DNA from: Gordonia sp. ABSL11-1 | GTDB lineage: Bacteria; Actinomycetota; Actinomycetes; Mycobacteriales; Mycobacteriaceae | Reading direction: 5' to 3' | NCBI RefSeq assembly: GCF_030315685.1 | Contig: NZ_JASXSI010000006.1 | Location: forward strand, 124,001 to 188,000 | DNA length: 64,000 nucleotides | Shown: piece by piece, positions 51,807 to 61,509 of the stretch | Layout: each line of letters starts with the position of its first letter | How positions within the stretch are numbered: position 1 is the first letter of the stretch | The notes under the pieces: generated by a model | Databases searched by the model: none | Told to the model about the DNA's origin: nothing | The model's input: the letters and a program-made list of their open reading frames with translations, nothing else | Translations under genes and position numbers: made by a program

Positions 51807-54319
51807 CGAACCGGTACCTTCGGCAGCGGGAGAAGTGGTAGCGACGACGTGAACTGCGCGGGCGACCTCGGCTCCTCGCGGTCGAGCCACGGGTCGGTGT
51901 AGTCGGCCACCGCCTCGTCGATCCGCTCCTGGAGCCCGGCGACAAGCCCGTCACGATCGTCCACGAGGATGGCACGCAGTTCCTCGATACCCACCCGCGG
52001 CACCCACGCGTAGGTACGCTCGAGCCACTTGGCCTGCTCGCGGTAGTACTGGATGAAGATGCCGCACAGGCGGATCACCTCGGCCGACGAGTCGACGGTG
52101 GCCAGCAGATCGCCCTTGCGGATATGTGCGCCGGCCGCACCTCCCACGTAGATCTCCCATCGACTCTCCGTGGATTCTCCCGTCGCCCCGTTCGCCCCGC
52201 TCGACCCGACCGCGACCACACCGAAGTCCTTGCACAGCGCCTCGGCGCAGTTGCGCGGACAGCCGGTGACGGCCAGCTTCAGCTTGGCGGGGGACTCCAG
52301 ACCCTGATATCGCGTCTCGATGGCGATCCCCAGTGAGGTCGAATCCCCCAGACCGAAGCGACAGTAATCGGTTCCGACACAGGTCTTCACGGTTCGGAAC
52401 GACTTGCCGTAGGCGTATCCCGACGGCATGTCGAGATCCTTCCAGACCTTCGGCAGATCCTCCTTTCGCACACCGAGCAGATCGATCCGCTGGCCGCCGG
52501 TCGCCTTGATCATCGGGATGTCGTACTTCTCGGCGACGTCGGCGATCCGACGAAGCTGTTGCGGCGAGGTCACACCGCCCTTCATCTGCGGCACCACCGA
52601 GAAGGTCCCGTCGCGCTGGATGTTAGCGTGGACGCGGTCGTTGACGAACAGCGCCCCCGGCTCCCGCTGCCAGTCCTGCCCCCAGATCACGCGCAGCAGC
52701 GACGACAGCGGCATCTTGGCCGAGGCGTCCTCACCGTCGGGCGCGAGCGCCGCGAACACGTCCGTGACGGACCGCAGGTCCTGCCGTCGGACGGCGTCGA
52801 TCAGTTCCGGTTTGGTCAACGGGATCGCCGGAACGTACCACTCGGCAGACCGATCTTCGGTCAGCGCATCCCCGGCAGCGAACCCGACGATGTCGCCGAC
52901 GAGCTGTTTGCAGGAACCACAACCCTTTCCGGCCCGGGTCGCGGCACACACCTCGCTGACGCTGGTGCACCCGCCCCGCACGCACGCGACGATGTCGCCC
53001 TTGGTCACCCCATTGCAGTTGCACACCTGTACGTCGTCGGCGAGCTCGGCTGCTCCCGTCTCCACCGACGGCGTACCCATGTCGAACAGCATCGAGATCC
53101 GCTCGTCGGGCAGCGGCACCTTCTCGTCGAATGCCTGAGTGAGGAAGTTGGCCTTGGAGATGTCACCCAGGAGCATCGCGCCGATCAGCTTGTTGTCTCG
53201 GACGACGACACTCTTGTAGACCCCGCTCCGGGGTTCGTAGAACTGGACGAACTCGTCGTCGTCCCGCTCGGGACCCTTGACTCCCATGGCGGCGACGTCG
53301 ACGCCGGCCACCTTCAGCTTCGTCGTGAGACGTGAACCATGGTATTCCGCAGAGGGATTCGCGCCGGTCACCACATCCGCCAGGACGACGGCCTGTTCCC
53401 ACAGCGGCGCCACGAGACCGTACACCTCGCTGCGATGCTGGGCGCACTCCCCTACGGCGAAGATGAAACCTTCATCTTCGCAACGCATCTGGTCGTCGAC
53501 GACGATCCCGCGCTCGACGACGAGGCCGGCGCCACGTGCCAACTCGACGTTCGGCCGGATGCCCGCGGTCACGACGATCATGTCCGCGGACAACGACTCG
53601 CCGTCGGCGAACCCGACACCGGCCACCGCGCCGTCCTCGTCGCGCACCACCGCGGTCGTCCGCTTCCCGGTGTGCACACCGACCCCGAGCTCTTCTATCT
53701 TGTTGCGCAACACCTTCCCGCCGCGCTCGTCGAGTTGCTGGTTCATGAGGTGCCCCGGCGAGTGGACGACGTCGACGTCCACACCCTGGGTCTTCAACCC
53801 GTACGCGGCCTCCAGCCCGAGCAGCCCTCCGCCGATCACCACGGCGCGCAGCCCGTCCCGCGCGGTGGCCATCTGCAACATCCCGTTGGTGTCGGCGATG
53901 GTGCGGAATCCGAACACCCCGCGCGCGAGCCGACCGTCTGGTTCCCGCAACCCGTCCATGTTGGGGAAGAAGGTGTTCGAACCGGTCGCGATGATGAGGG
54001 TGTCGAAGTCGATCGTCCGACCGCTCGCGCAGGTCACCGTCTTGGCGAACCGGTCGATCGCCTCCGCGCTGTCGCCGGCGTAGAGGGTGACGCCGTTCTC
54101 CCGGTACCAGGCCATCGGATTCAGCATCAGGTCGTCGTCGTCGAGTGACGACTCACCCGAGAGCACGTGGCTCAGCATGATGCGGTTGTAGTTGCCGTAG
54201 GGTTCATCGCCGATCATCGTGACGTCGAACAGATCCGCGCCGCCACGGGCCAGAATCTCCTCGACGGTCCGCGCCCCGGCCATCCCGTTGCCGACGACGA
54301 CGAGCTTGCGCCGCTCCAT
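51803..54319 (-). CDS. nirB: Assimilatory NADH-dependent nitrite reductase large subunit
   Basis: An 838-residue enzyme: N-terminal FAD/NADH reductase (VVVGNGMAGARTVEEILARG, VIGGGLLGLEAAYGLKTQGV), then a BFD-like [2Fe-2S] segment (CNCNGVTKGDIVACVRGGCT, GKGCGSCKQLV). The siroheme/[4Fe-4S] domain follows with TCVGTDYCRFGLGDSTSLGI and VTGCPRNCAEALCKDFGV carrying the four cluster cysteines. All cofactors are accounted for, so it should reduce nitrite by six electrons to ammonium. It is the middle gene of a three-gene operon, with a one-base overlap to the upstream hypothetical. Confidence 0.95.
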   Translation of the reverse strand: MERRKLVVVGNGMAGARTVEEILARGGADLFDVTMIGDEPYGNYNRIMLSHVLSGESSLDDDDLMLNPMAWYRENGVTLYAGDSAEAIDRFAKTVTCASGRTIDFDTLIIATGSNTFFPNMDGLREPDGRLARGVFGFRTIADTNGMLQMATARDGLRAVVIGGGLLGLEAAYGLKTQGVDVDVVHSPGHLMNQQLDERGGKVLRNKIEELGVGVHTGKRTTAVVRDEDGAVAGVGFADGESLSADMIVVTAGIRPNVELARGAGLVVERGIVVDDQMRCEDEGFIFAVGECAQHRSEVYGLVAPLWEQAVVLADVVTGANPSAEYHGSRLTTKLKVAGVDVAAMGVKGPERDDDEFVQFYEPRSGVYKSVVVRDNKLIGAMLLGDISKANFLTQAFDEKVPLPDERISMLFDMGTPSVETGAAELADDVQVCNCNGVTKGDIVACVRGGCTSVSEVCAATRAGKGCGSCKQLVGDIVGFAAGDALTEDRSAEWYVPAIPLTKPELIDAVRRQDLRSVTDVFAALAPDGEDASAKMPLSSLLRVIWGQDWQREPGALFVNDRVHANIQRDGTFSVVPQMKGGVTSPQQLRRIADVAEKYDIPMIKATGGQRIDLLGVRKEDLPKVWKDLDMPSGYAYGKSFRTVKTCVGTDYCRFGLGDSTSLGIAIETRYQGLESPAKLKLAVTGCPRNCAEALCKDFGVVAVGSSGANGATGESTESRWEIYVGGAAGAHIRKGDLLATVDSSAEVIRLCGIFIQYYREQAKWLERTYAWVPRVGIEELRAILVDDRDGLVAGLQERIDEAVADYTDPWLDREEPRSPAQFTSSLPLLPLPKVPVR

Positions 54320-54666
54320 CAGAAGACGACCATCCCGAAGTCGATGACGACATCGCCGGTGACACCCTCGGGTGCGGCGAGCACCAGTTCGAGCGTCGAA
54401 TCGGGGTCGACGTCCTCGACCACCCGCAGCGGCACGTTCACCGAGGCCTTCGCACCCATCGGGAAGATCCGCATCGGCCGGCCGTCGCGGGTCAGCGTGA
54501 CGTAGATGAGGTCGTCGCAGCTGTTGCCGCCCCGAAAGTAGAGGGGCTGCGCGGTGAGACCGGGCGGGACCACGAAGGTCAACGACGGATCGATCGGTGC
54601 CGGCTTGGTGAGGCCGGTACCGGTGAACGCGAAGACGCCTTGCAGGAACCGCGGAGTGCTGGACAT
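54319..54666 (-). CDS. Nitrite-operon conserved hypothetical protein
   Basis: A 115-residue protein of mostly beta strands (DPSLTFVVPPGLTAQPLYFR, NSCDDLIYVTLTRDGRPMRI, VDPDSTLELVLAAPEGVTGD). No signal or membrane helix. The stop overlaps the nirB ATG (TGATG), indicating tight coupling, so a role in NirBD maturation, binding or regulation is likely but unproven. I recall similar genes before nirB in other actinobacteria, but the family name is not known to me. Confidence 0.65.
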   Translation of the reverse strand: MSSTPRFLQGVFAFTGTGLTKPAPIDPSLTFVVPPGLTAQPLYFRGGNSCDDLIYVTLTRDGRPMRIFPMGAKASVNVPLRVVEDVDPDSTLELVLAAPEGVTGDVVIDFGMVVF

Positions 54667-54733
54667 GACGCCACTATCCGTGGCGCTCGTGAAATACGAC
54701 TTGCCTCGGTGTTACGGGCGCGTTGTCATGGCC

Positions 54734-55096
54734 TCACCGCGTCGACGACGACGCGAGAGCACGCTCCCGGGCCAGGAAGAAGAACGGGATGGCAGTGGCG
54801 ATCCCGACGCCGAAGGTCAGCATCACCGAGGCAATCCACCACGGCACGATCCGCAGACGCCTCGCCTCGGTGAAGGCCCACACATGGAACCCGAGGACGA
54901 CATAGGTCAGATCGACCAGTGCGAACCGACCCGGCGTGGTCGTCAGGATGTCCCCGACGAAGAAGTCCGCGGCCGACCGCCACCCGTTCTCGCGGACGTA
55001 CGGCACGGCGAGGGCGTTCTGATGGACGAGTGCCGACACGAACACGACGAACAGTGCGCGGCGGCGCCACGGTGATTCGGCGGATGACATCGCCAC
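54734..55096 (-). CDS. DUF2834-type small membrane protein
   Basis: About 120 residues with three helices (ALFVVFVSALVHQNALAVPY, GRFALVDLTYVVLGFHVWAF, IASVMLTFGVGIATAIPFFF) and a C-terminal RERALASS tail. The pattern matches DUF2834 proteins, function unknown. GTG 55096 has GGGAGGG 7 nt upstream; longer frames start at 55126 and 55207. No clear partner; it sits between nirB-operon promoter DNA and the fprB copy 2 stop. Confidence 0.6.
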   Translation of the reverse strand: MAMSSAESPWRRRALFVVFVSALVHQNALAVPYVRENGWRSAADFFVGDILTTTPGRFALVDLTYVVLGFHVWAFTEARRLRIVPWWIASVMLTFGVGIATAIPFFFLARERALASSSTR

Positions 55097-55207
55097 GATC
55101 TGCCCTCCCGACGGTGATACAGCCATGTCAACCACCCTATTCGTTGTCCGGTCGCGGCGGGGTGACGCTCGTGTCTGTCCGACCGCTGTACACGGGACCG
55201 ACACCAC

Positions 55208-56782
55208 TCAGCGCCGACGACGACCCGCCGCTCCGACCATCTCCGACACCTCGGTGTACTTCACGCGGGGACGACCCTGCAGGACGCCGCGACGGCGCTC
55301 ACTCGCGTCGATCGCACGGACACCGCGGTAGCCGATGACGTGGCGACTCCGCTTGCGCAGCAGGGTGGTGAACTCGCGGGCGGTTCGAGCGGTCCGGGTG
55401 AGGCGACCGTCGGCGGCGTCGCGGATGAAGTCCTCGACGGTGGCCTCGGCACAGATCTTGTTGGCGCCGATGCCGCCACTGGGACCGCGTTTCGCCCATC
55501 CGAGCACATACGCGCCCGGGACGATCTGTCCGCCCTCGTCGAGCATGCGGCCTTCGACGTTGGGGAACACACCGCGGTCATGGTCGAACGGGAGCCCGCC
55601 GATCGGGGTCGAGCGGTAACCGATCGAGCGCACCATCAGGTCGGCGCTGATCGTGTGACGGACCCCGCCGGTGCGCACCGCCACACCGTCGACGTGCTCG
55701 CCGCCGATGATCTCTTCGGGAGAACTGTGGAACAAGAACACGATTCGCCGGTTCGTGGGGTCCGCGGGTCCGCCGAGGTCCGGCAGTTCTCCGGACGGAT
55801 CGTCGTGCACCACGACCTCGACCCCCGGAATCGTCGACAGCGCACGGTACTCAGCAGAGGTGTAGGCGGCGTTCGCTTGATCGCGCCGGCCGAGGAGCAC
55901 CACCTCGTGGACGTTCTGCTGCTCGAGGATGCGTAGAGCGCGATCGGCGATGTCGGTGGCCGCCAGCATCTCCGGCGGGGAGACGAGGATTCGGGCGACG
56001 TCGAGGGCGACGTTTCCGGTACCCACGATGACCGCGCGACCGGTTCCGTCGTTCACGAGCGGCGGCGCCTCGACTCCCGGGACCGCGTTGTACCAGGCCA
56101 CCAGCTCGGTCGCCGACGTCGACCCGGGGAGGTCCTCGCCCGGAATACCCAGCCGCCGTGACTCACTCGCGCCGACGGCGTAGAACACGGCGTCGAAGTG
56201 CTCGGCCAGTTCGGCAGGCGTGATCTGACCCGGTCCGGTACCGACCTCGACGTTGGTGGCCATGGTCACGCGCGGGTCCCGATACAGGAGATCGAACCCG
56301 CGCAGCACACCCTTGGTCCCCGGATGATCGGGCGCGACACCGGCCCGGACCAGACCACCAGGCGTCGGCAGCTTGTCGACGACCGTCACGTCGGCCTCGG
56401 TGCGATCGAGGATCATCCGTAGGGCGTATCCACCGGACGGACCCGTCCCGACGAGCGCGACGCGCAGTCCCGCGGGGAGTTTCGGGATCTCCGGATACTC
56501 GACCTGCTTCCACCCGGAGGTGATGTCGGTGTTGTGCTTGTAGAAGTCCGCGTTGATGTCGATGAACACCTTGTCGCGGGTACCGAGCTTGTCGGCGGGG
56601 TAGATCGCGTCCACCGGGCAGGCATCCGCGCACGCGCCGCAGTCGATGCAGGCCTCCGGATCGATGTGCAGGATGTCGGAGGAACCGAATCCCCGCTCTT
56701 CGGGGGTCGGGTGGATGCAGTTGACCGGACACACGGACACACATGCCGCGTCGCTGCAGCAGGATTGGGTGATGACGAACAT
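55208..56782 (-). CDS. fprB: 7Fe-ferredoxin/ferredoxin-NADP+ reductase fusion, FprB type, copy 2
   Basis: A 524-residue paralogue of the 13971-15509 protein with the same architecture. Ferredoxin cysteines are in SCCSDAACVSVCPVNCIHPT and CIDCGACADACPVDAI. FAD and NADP motifs are VGTGPSGGYALRMILDRTEA and VIVGTGNVALDVARILVSPP, with GWAKRGPSGGIGANK near the end. The LPTPGGLVRAGVAPDHPGTK loop matches Rv0886 FprB more closely than copy 1 does. Its ATG overlaps the AurF-like stop (TGATG), so the two proteins are made together. Confidence 0.92.
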   Translation of the reverse strand: MFVITQSCCSDAACVSVCPVNCIHPTPEERGFGSSDILHIDPEACIDCGACADACPVDAIYPADKLGTRDKVFIDINADFYKHNTDITSGWKQVEYPEIPKLPAGLRVALVGTGPSGGYALRMILDRTEADVTVVDKLPTPGGLVRAGVAPDHPGTKGVLRGFDLLYRDPRVTMATNVEVGTGPGQITPAELAEHFDAVFYAVGASESRRLGIPGEDLPGSTSATELVAWYNAVPGVEAPPLVNDGTGRAVIVGTGNVALDVARILVSPPEMLAATDIADRALRILEQQNVHEVVLLGRRDQANAAYTSAEYRALSTIPGVEVVVHDDPSGELPDLGGPADPTNRRIVFLFHSSPEEIIGGEHVDGVAVRTGGVRHTISADLMVRSIGYRSTPIGGLPFDHDRGVFPNVEGRMLDEGGQIVPGAYVLGWAKRGPSGGIGANKICAEATVEDFIRDAADGRLTRTARTAREFTTLLRKRSRHVIGYRGVRAIDASERRRGVLQGRPRVKYTEVSEMVGAAGRRRR

Positions 56783-57750
56783 CAGAGCATGTTCGCTTTC
56801 CGGTAGTAGTGCATAGCCGGGCGGGTCAGCAGACCGACCTCGTCGAGGAACTCCATGAGGTGCGCGCAGCTGCTACGGATCATCGACTGGAAATGCGAGT
56901 TCGTGTTCATCTCGGCGACAGCACGATCGGCGTCCAGACCGGCATCGGCGAAGGCCTTCTTCTGGACCAGGCTGGTGACGATGAAGTAGGCACCGAGCGC
57001 CACATACAGGGCACTGAACTGGCGACGTGCCCAGCCGACGCCCTCCATCGACTCACGCACCTCTTCGCGCGCGAACTTCATGTGCCGCGACTCCTCGAGC
57101 ACGTGGATCTCGTTGACGGTCCGGATGAACGGGAGCACCCGGTCGTCGCGCATGCAGCCGCGCTGGAAGACGTCGAGCACCTCCTCGGCGACGAGGATGC
57201 CGGCATAGGCGACCTCGTTCTTCGCGGTGCGCTTGAAGAGCTTGCCCAGACGGCCCACCGCCTTGGTGGGCTTGTAGGACGTGCCGACCATCTTCTGCGA
57301 CGCCTTCGCGAACATGATCGAATGACGGCACTCGTCGGCGACCTCGGTGAGCGCGAACTGGAACTCCGGGTCGTGATAGGCGCCCAGATACTGGTCGCGG
57401 ATGACCATCTCCTGCAAGATCATCTCGAACCAGATGCCGATGTTCATGATCGACGCGAACTCGTGCCGTGTCACCGAGATGCGCTGCTCCTCGGTGAGTT
57501 CGCTCCAGTACGCCGTTCCGTACAGCGACGACCATTCCGGGCTGCACCCGTACTTGGTCGGGTCCATCGGCTCCGACCAGTCGATCTCGGTCAGCGCGTT
57601 GCGGGAGAGCCGTGCGGCCGAGGCGAGCAGACGTTCGGAGACCTCATTGGCCCCCTGATCGCGCATGCTGACGACGTTGTCGCCGTGAGCGACGGCGGCG
57701 CTCTCGCGGCCGGTTCCGTCCCCCGGTGTCCGTTCCATCGCTACGGTCAT
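56782..57750 (-). CDS. AurF-like diiron oxygenase, copy 2
   Basis: A 322-residue ferritin-like protein. Candidate ligands: E in WFEMILQEMV, ExxH in DECRHSIMFAKA, E in AEEVLDVFQRGC, and ExxRH in VLEESRHMKFAREE. It is diverged from copy 1 throughout but shares the ligand spacing and partner. ATG 57750 follows GGGAGG; the longer frame to 57966 crosses the regulatory repeats. Likely an oxygenase acting on an unknown substrate with electrons from FprB. Confidence 0.85.
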   Translation of the reverse strand: MTVAMERTPGDGTGRESAAVAHGDNVVSMRDQGANEVSERLLASAARLSRNALTEIDWSEPMDPTKYGCSPEWSSLYGTAYWSELTEEQRISVTRHEFASIMNIGIWFEMILQEMVIRDQYLGAYHDPEFQFALTEVADECRHSIMFAKASQKMVGTSYKPTKAVGRLGKLFKRTAKNEVAYAGILVAEEVLDVFQRGCMRDDRVLPFIRTVNEIHVLEESRHMKFAREEVRESMEGVGWARRQFSALYVALGAYFIVTSLVQKKAFADAGLDADRAVAEMNTNSHFQSMIRSSCAHLMEFLDEVGLLTRPAMHYYRKANML

Positions 57751-57792
57751 CGCAATCGACCTCCCGGGTCGTCGGTGAACAACTGTTCTTTC

Positions 57793-57829
57793 ATGACAAT
57801 GGGCACTGTTATGACAATGTGTGTTGTCA
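57793..57829. promoter_or_regulatory. Operator-like repeats in the divergent aurF2/SDR promoter
   Basis: ATGACAATG occurs twice as a direct repeat (57793-57801 and 57811-57819). The second copy is half of an inverted repeat TGACAA-N6-TTGTCA (57812-57829). TATACT at 57869-57874 is a possible -10 for the plus-strand SDR. The arrangement suits a dimeric repressor controlling both genes, but no regulator gene is adjacent. Confidence 0.6.
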
Positions 57830-57928
57830 AGATAGCATCGCTGCGTGAGGCAGTAAACAGCCTCGGCATATACTGGCCGGTAACTTAACGGGGGAATGCC
57901 CCCGAGCTGGGCAAAGGCAGGAGAGCAC

Positions 57929-58699
57929 ATGTCATCGATCTTCATTTCCGGCGGCGCGGCGGGCATCGGGCTGGCGACCGCGGAGCGGTTCTCCCGCGAG
58001 GGATGGACGGTCGGCGTGTACGACGTGTCGGCAGACGCGCTGTCGAAGGTGAAGGCGGATCACCCTGAGTGGATCGTCGGCGAACTCGACGTCCGTGACG
58101 ACAAGCAGTGGGCCGATGCGCTCGCCGACTTCACCTCGCAGACCGACGGTCACCTCGATGTGCTCGACAACAACGCCGGCATCCTCGTCGAGGGACCGTT
58201 GCACGAGATCTCGGCGGACGCCGTTCGGCGACAGATCGAGATCGACGCCCTCGGCGTGGCGCTGGGTGCGCAGGCCGCCTACCCCTACCTGAAGGCGACA
58301 CCGGGTGCGCATCTGGTCAACATCGCGTCGGCGTCGGCGATCTACGGGCAACCCGGCATCGCCACCTACAGTGCGACGAAGTTCTTCGTCGGCGGTCTGA
58401 CCGAGGCCTTGGAGCTCGAATGGGAGCACGACGACATCCGGGTCGTCGGCATCTGGCCGCTCTGGGCCAAGACCGCCCTCGCCGACAACGACGCCAAGTC
58501 GACGAAGACGCTCGGCGTGCGGATCACCCCGGACCAGGTCGCGGAGAAGGTCTGGGAGTCGGTTCACCCGACGCGCCAAGACAAACTCCTGCACCGGACC
58601 AGCTACTCGGTGGGCGCTCAGACCCTGGTGCTCGGCAACGCGGCGAAGTTCATCCCTAATTTCCTCAACCGGGCGGTCAACAAACTCATCGCCCAGTAA
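57929..58699 (+). CDS. SDR family oxidoreductase
   Basis: A 256-residue classical short-chain dehydrogenase: FISGGAAGIGLATAERFSRE (GxxxGxG, starting with SGG), NNAGI, SASAIYGQPGIATYSATKFF with the catalytic Y-x3-K, and IWPLWAKTALADNDA after it. The C-terminal half (RTSYSVGAQTLVLGNAAKFI) suggests membrane association of a lipid-active SDR. It is divergent from the aurF2-fprB2 operon and shares its control region, so it may act on the same pathway. ATG 57929 follows AGGAG. Confidence 0.88.
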   Translation: MSSIFISGGAAGIGLATAERFSREGWTVGVYDVSADALSKVKADHPEWIVGELDVRDDKQWADALADFTSQTDGHLDVLDNNAGILVEGPLHEISADAVRRQIEIDALGVALGAQAAYPYLKATPGAHLVNIASASAIYGQPGIATYSATKFFVGGLTEALELEWEHDDIRVVGIWPLWAKTALADNDAKSTKTLGVRITPDQVAEKVWESVHPTRQDKLLHRTSYSVGAQTLVLGNAAKFIPNFLNRAVNKLIAQ

Positions 58700-58750
58700 G
58701 CCGGGATGCCGGCCCGCGAGGGCCGGTGGCATTCGGGGTCCCGTCGGCGG

Positions 58751-60115
58751 TCACCGCACGCCGACCCGTTCCTCCACGATGTCGGCGGCGGCGGCGACCG
58801 ACCGGTTCGGCGGCGTCATCCGCGTGGCGAGGTCGGCAGCCGACGACCGGACCGACATCGTCAGGATCGATCCGAGGCCGACACACGCGCTGTCCTCGGT
58901 CAGTGCCGACATCCGTATCGCCGCACCCACTCCCATGGCCCGCACCCGATGCGCCCACAGCGGCTGGTCGGCGGTCACGGCACAGATCATCGTCGGCAGA
59001 CCCGCCCGCAGGGTTGCCGCAGTCGTACCCGCACCACCGTGGTGCACGGCGGCTGCGCAGTGCGGCAACACCGAGGCGTGGTCGACGGCGCCGACGACGA
59101 AGGTGCCGTCATCGGCGGGCTCCGTTCGGTGATCTCCCGCCACCAGGCAGCGCCGTCCGAGCCGACGAGCGGCGCGCGTGACACAGCGCAGTGCCGCATC
59201 GTGTGCCGGTGACGCCATGCTGCCGAACGTGATGAACACCGGTGGGTCGCCCGCGCTCAGCCACGCGGCCAGATCCGGACTGTCCGCGTCGATCTCGTCG
59301 AGTTGCCGACGGTTCTCCGGTGGCAGGTCGAGGAAACCGACGATCGGCCTGGTCGGTCCCCACTCGGCGGAGAGGCCGTCGAACAGCGTACCGTCGAATG
59401 CCTGGATCTGGCAGGTGCCGCGAGCAGCGAGGCGACCTGGCAGCGGGCCCCGTTGGGCGGGTAGACCGATGCGGCGTCGAAAGGCGTTCTCGTTCCATCC
59501 GGTTGCGGCCCAGGTGACGCGGTCGGCGATGCGCCACGTGCGGCGCTTCGCGGCAGGCGACCACCGTGCCGTCGCGCGGGGAAGTGCGCCGACGACGCCG
59601 TTCTCCGACATCGGACCGTGGCGCAGTACCACCATCTCCACACCGAGTCGGTCGGCGAGGGCAAGTCCACGGTCCTGACACAGCGGCGCCACCACCAGAC
59701 AGTCGACGTCGGCGAGCGGTGCGTCCTCGGCGAGGAATGCACCGATGAGGTCGTCGTCGAATGCCGCGAACCCGGAGCGGATGGTCGAGATCGCGAAGCG
59801 CCACCGCGACAGCGGGTTACGCCGACTCGCAGCGATCGCCTCATCCGACGACCACGCGCCGCGCTCATCGAGTCCGATCGGCATGACGTGATCGACGCCC
59901 ACCTCGTCGGCGAGGGTGGTCAAGTTGGGCGGCGCGAGGACAGTCACCCGCCGGCCACGGCGCTGCAGCTCCAAGGCCAGACAGACGCCCGGTTGAATGT
60001 CACCGCGGCTGCCGTACAGCACGATCGCGACGTGCATGCATTCGGGCGCCGTCGGTCCGTCGGGCGCGGGACCGGACGGCGAGGACGAGGACCACAAGGG
60101 GTCGGACACCGTCAT
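58751..60115 (-). CDS. GT1-family glycosyltransferase of envelope lipids
   Basis: About 454 residues, UGT/Rv1524-type. The N-terminal acceptor domain starts VAIVLYGSRGDIQPGVCLAL. The C-terminal donor domain has PVFITFGSMASPAHDAA and the GT1 signature HCAAAVHHGGAGTTAATLRA. Relatives glycosylate glycopeptidolipids and phenolic glycolipids. It is preceded by two acyltransferases on the same strand with gaps of a few bases, so it is likely the last gene of the operon. ATG 60115 or 60037. Confidence 0.85.
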   Translation of the reverse strand: MTVSDPLWSSSSPSGPAPDGPTAPECMHVAIVLYGSRGDIQPGVCLALELQRRGRRVTVLAPPNLTTLADEVGVDHVMPIGLDERGAWSSDEAIAASRRNPLSRWRFAISTIRSGFAAFDDDLIGAFLAEDAPLADVDCLVVAPLCQDRGLALADRLGVEMVVLRHGPMSENGVVGALPRATARWSPAAKRRTWRIADRVTWAATGWNENAFRRRIGLPAQRGPLPGRLAARGTCQIQAFDGTLFDGLSAEWGPTRPIVGFLDLPPENRRQLDEIDADSPDLAAWLSAGDPPVFITFGSMASPAHDAALRCVTRAARRLGRRCLVAGDHRTEPADDGTFVVGAVDHASVLPHCAAAVHHGGAGTTAATLRAGLPTMICAVTADQPLWAHRVRAMGVGAAIRMSALTEDSACVGLGSILTMSVRSSAADLATRMTPPNRSVAAAADIVEERVGVR

Positions 60116-60118
60116 CTC

Positions 60119-61501
60119 TCACCAGAATCCGTGGTCGAGGTCCCAGCCGGTCAGTTCGTCGTCGACCAGCTTGCGGAGTATCTCGTTGTCGCCGAAATGA
60201 TCCGGATGGATACCGAAGAACGTCAGGGTGATCTTGTCGCCGTACTCCACCGCCCACGCGGCGAGCGCCGGTCCCTGTCGACGCCGACGGTCCGCCGGCA
60301 TGCCCTGCATGATCGCGCGGATGGCGAACGACGACGCCGTGACACCGCCGATCTCCAACGATTCCCGCGGTGCGACGCCGAGATTCGAGACGGTGGTGTC
60401 CGGCCCCGGTATCGATGACATCATCTTCGCGACGAGTCTCCGTGGGAGCAGCCGCACGATCGGCGCCAGGTTGTCCGCTGTCTGGTCGGCACCCGACTCC
60501 GCGTAGTCGATGAAGGCACGCTTGCTGAGTGCCCGTATCCCGTCGAGACGTGTCGCCGGTTCGACCGGCTCGGACAACCGGATCCACACACCTCCGGACG
60601 CGTTGGCCGCCCCCTCATCCGGATCGCCTGTCCGCTTGTCGACCGCGATGCAGACCCGGAGGTCCCCCGGGATGGGCAGTCCCGATCGGTGCACGACCCC
60701 GGCAAGGAGTGCGGTGAACAGACTGTTCGCGGTACCGTTGTGCTCACGCGCCCGCGCGTGCCAGGCCTGTCGGTCGATGTCGACGATCGCGAGCGTGGTG
60801 TCGGGGCCGCCGCGAGGAGCGGCAATCGGGTTCGGTGGAGCCGACGCCTGGGCGGGAGGCCGCGACGCGGTGCCACGCCCCCGACCGGCATGTCGTGCCT
60901 GCCGCGCCTGGCGGACGAGTTTTCGCAGCGACGAACCGGCGGCGGACAGTTGACGCCCTCCGTCGACGACGTCCTCGCGGACCGCCCGAGCGCTGCCCAC
61001 CGCGTGGGCCGCGGGCAACGACGTCTCGACCCCGGCGTGGGCCGCCGCCAACGCGCGGTACACACCCTGACCGTCGGCGATCATGTGCGACAACAACAAC
61101 GAGACAACCCGTCGGCCGTCGGTGGTGGTGGCCGACTCCAGCCGCCAGCCGGCACCGTCGGCCGGTCGCAGATCCGCCGCACGCAGTCGCTCGTCGGCCC
61201 ACGACCCGACCTCGTCGTCGCCGATCCGGCCGGACTCGATCGCCGACAGCGGCATGCTCGACCGCACCCAGCGATGCCTGGCGGCCGGAATCCGCGTTCG
61301 TCGGACAGCACGATGGAGTGACCCGATACTCAAGGCGCCACGCAGTGAGTCCACGGCCTGCTCGCCGGGGTCATCGTCGAAGACCCAGAGGAACTGGATC
61401 GGTGCACTCATCCCGAGCAGGTCCTCGGCCAGCAGGTAGGACTCGTCGGCACCGCTCACCCGCGGCGGTGCGAGCGGCGCTCGCCCGGTCGTCGTCGTCA
61501 T
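60119..61501 (-). CDS. PapA/wax-ester-synthase-like acyltransferase 1
   Basis: About 460 residues with the condensation-type active site: LLSHMIADGQGVYRAL (HxxxDG). The C-terminal segment (VEYGDKITLTFFGIHPDHFG) occupies the DFGWG region, but that motif is not conserved, as in PapA and some wax-synthase relatives. It would transfer an acyl chain to a sugar, alcohol or peptide hydroxyl. ATG 61501 (MTTTTGRAPL) was preferred to the longer frame. It is paired tightly with acyltransferase 2 upstream and the glycosyltransferase downstream. Confidence 0.8.
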   Translation of the reverse strand: MTTTTGRAPLAPPRVSGADESYLLAEDLLGMSAPIQFLWVFDDDPGEQAVDSLRGALSIGSLHRAVRRTRIPAARHRWVRSSMPLSAIESGRIGDDEVGSWADERLRAADLRPADGAGWRLESATTTDGRRVVSLLLSHMIADGQGVYRALAAAHAGVETSLPAAHAVGSARAVREDVVDGGRQLSAAGSSLRKLVRQARQARHAGRGRGTASRPPAQASAPPNPIAAPRGGPDTTLAIVDIDRQAWHARAREHNGTANSLFTALLAGVVHRSGLPIPGDLRVCIAVDKRTGDPDEGAANASGGVWIRLSEPVEPATRLDGIRALSKRAFIDYAESGADQTADNLAPIVRLLPRRLVAKMMSSIPGPDTTVSNLGVAPRESLEIGGVTASSFAIRAIMQGMPADRRRRQGPALAAWAVEYGDKITLTFFGIHPDHFGDNEILRKLVDDELTGWDLDHGFW

Positions 61502-61509
61502 CGTTCTCC

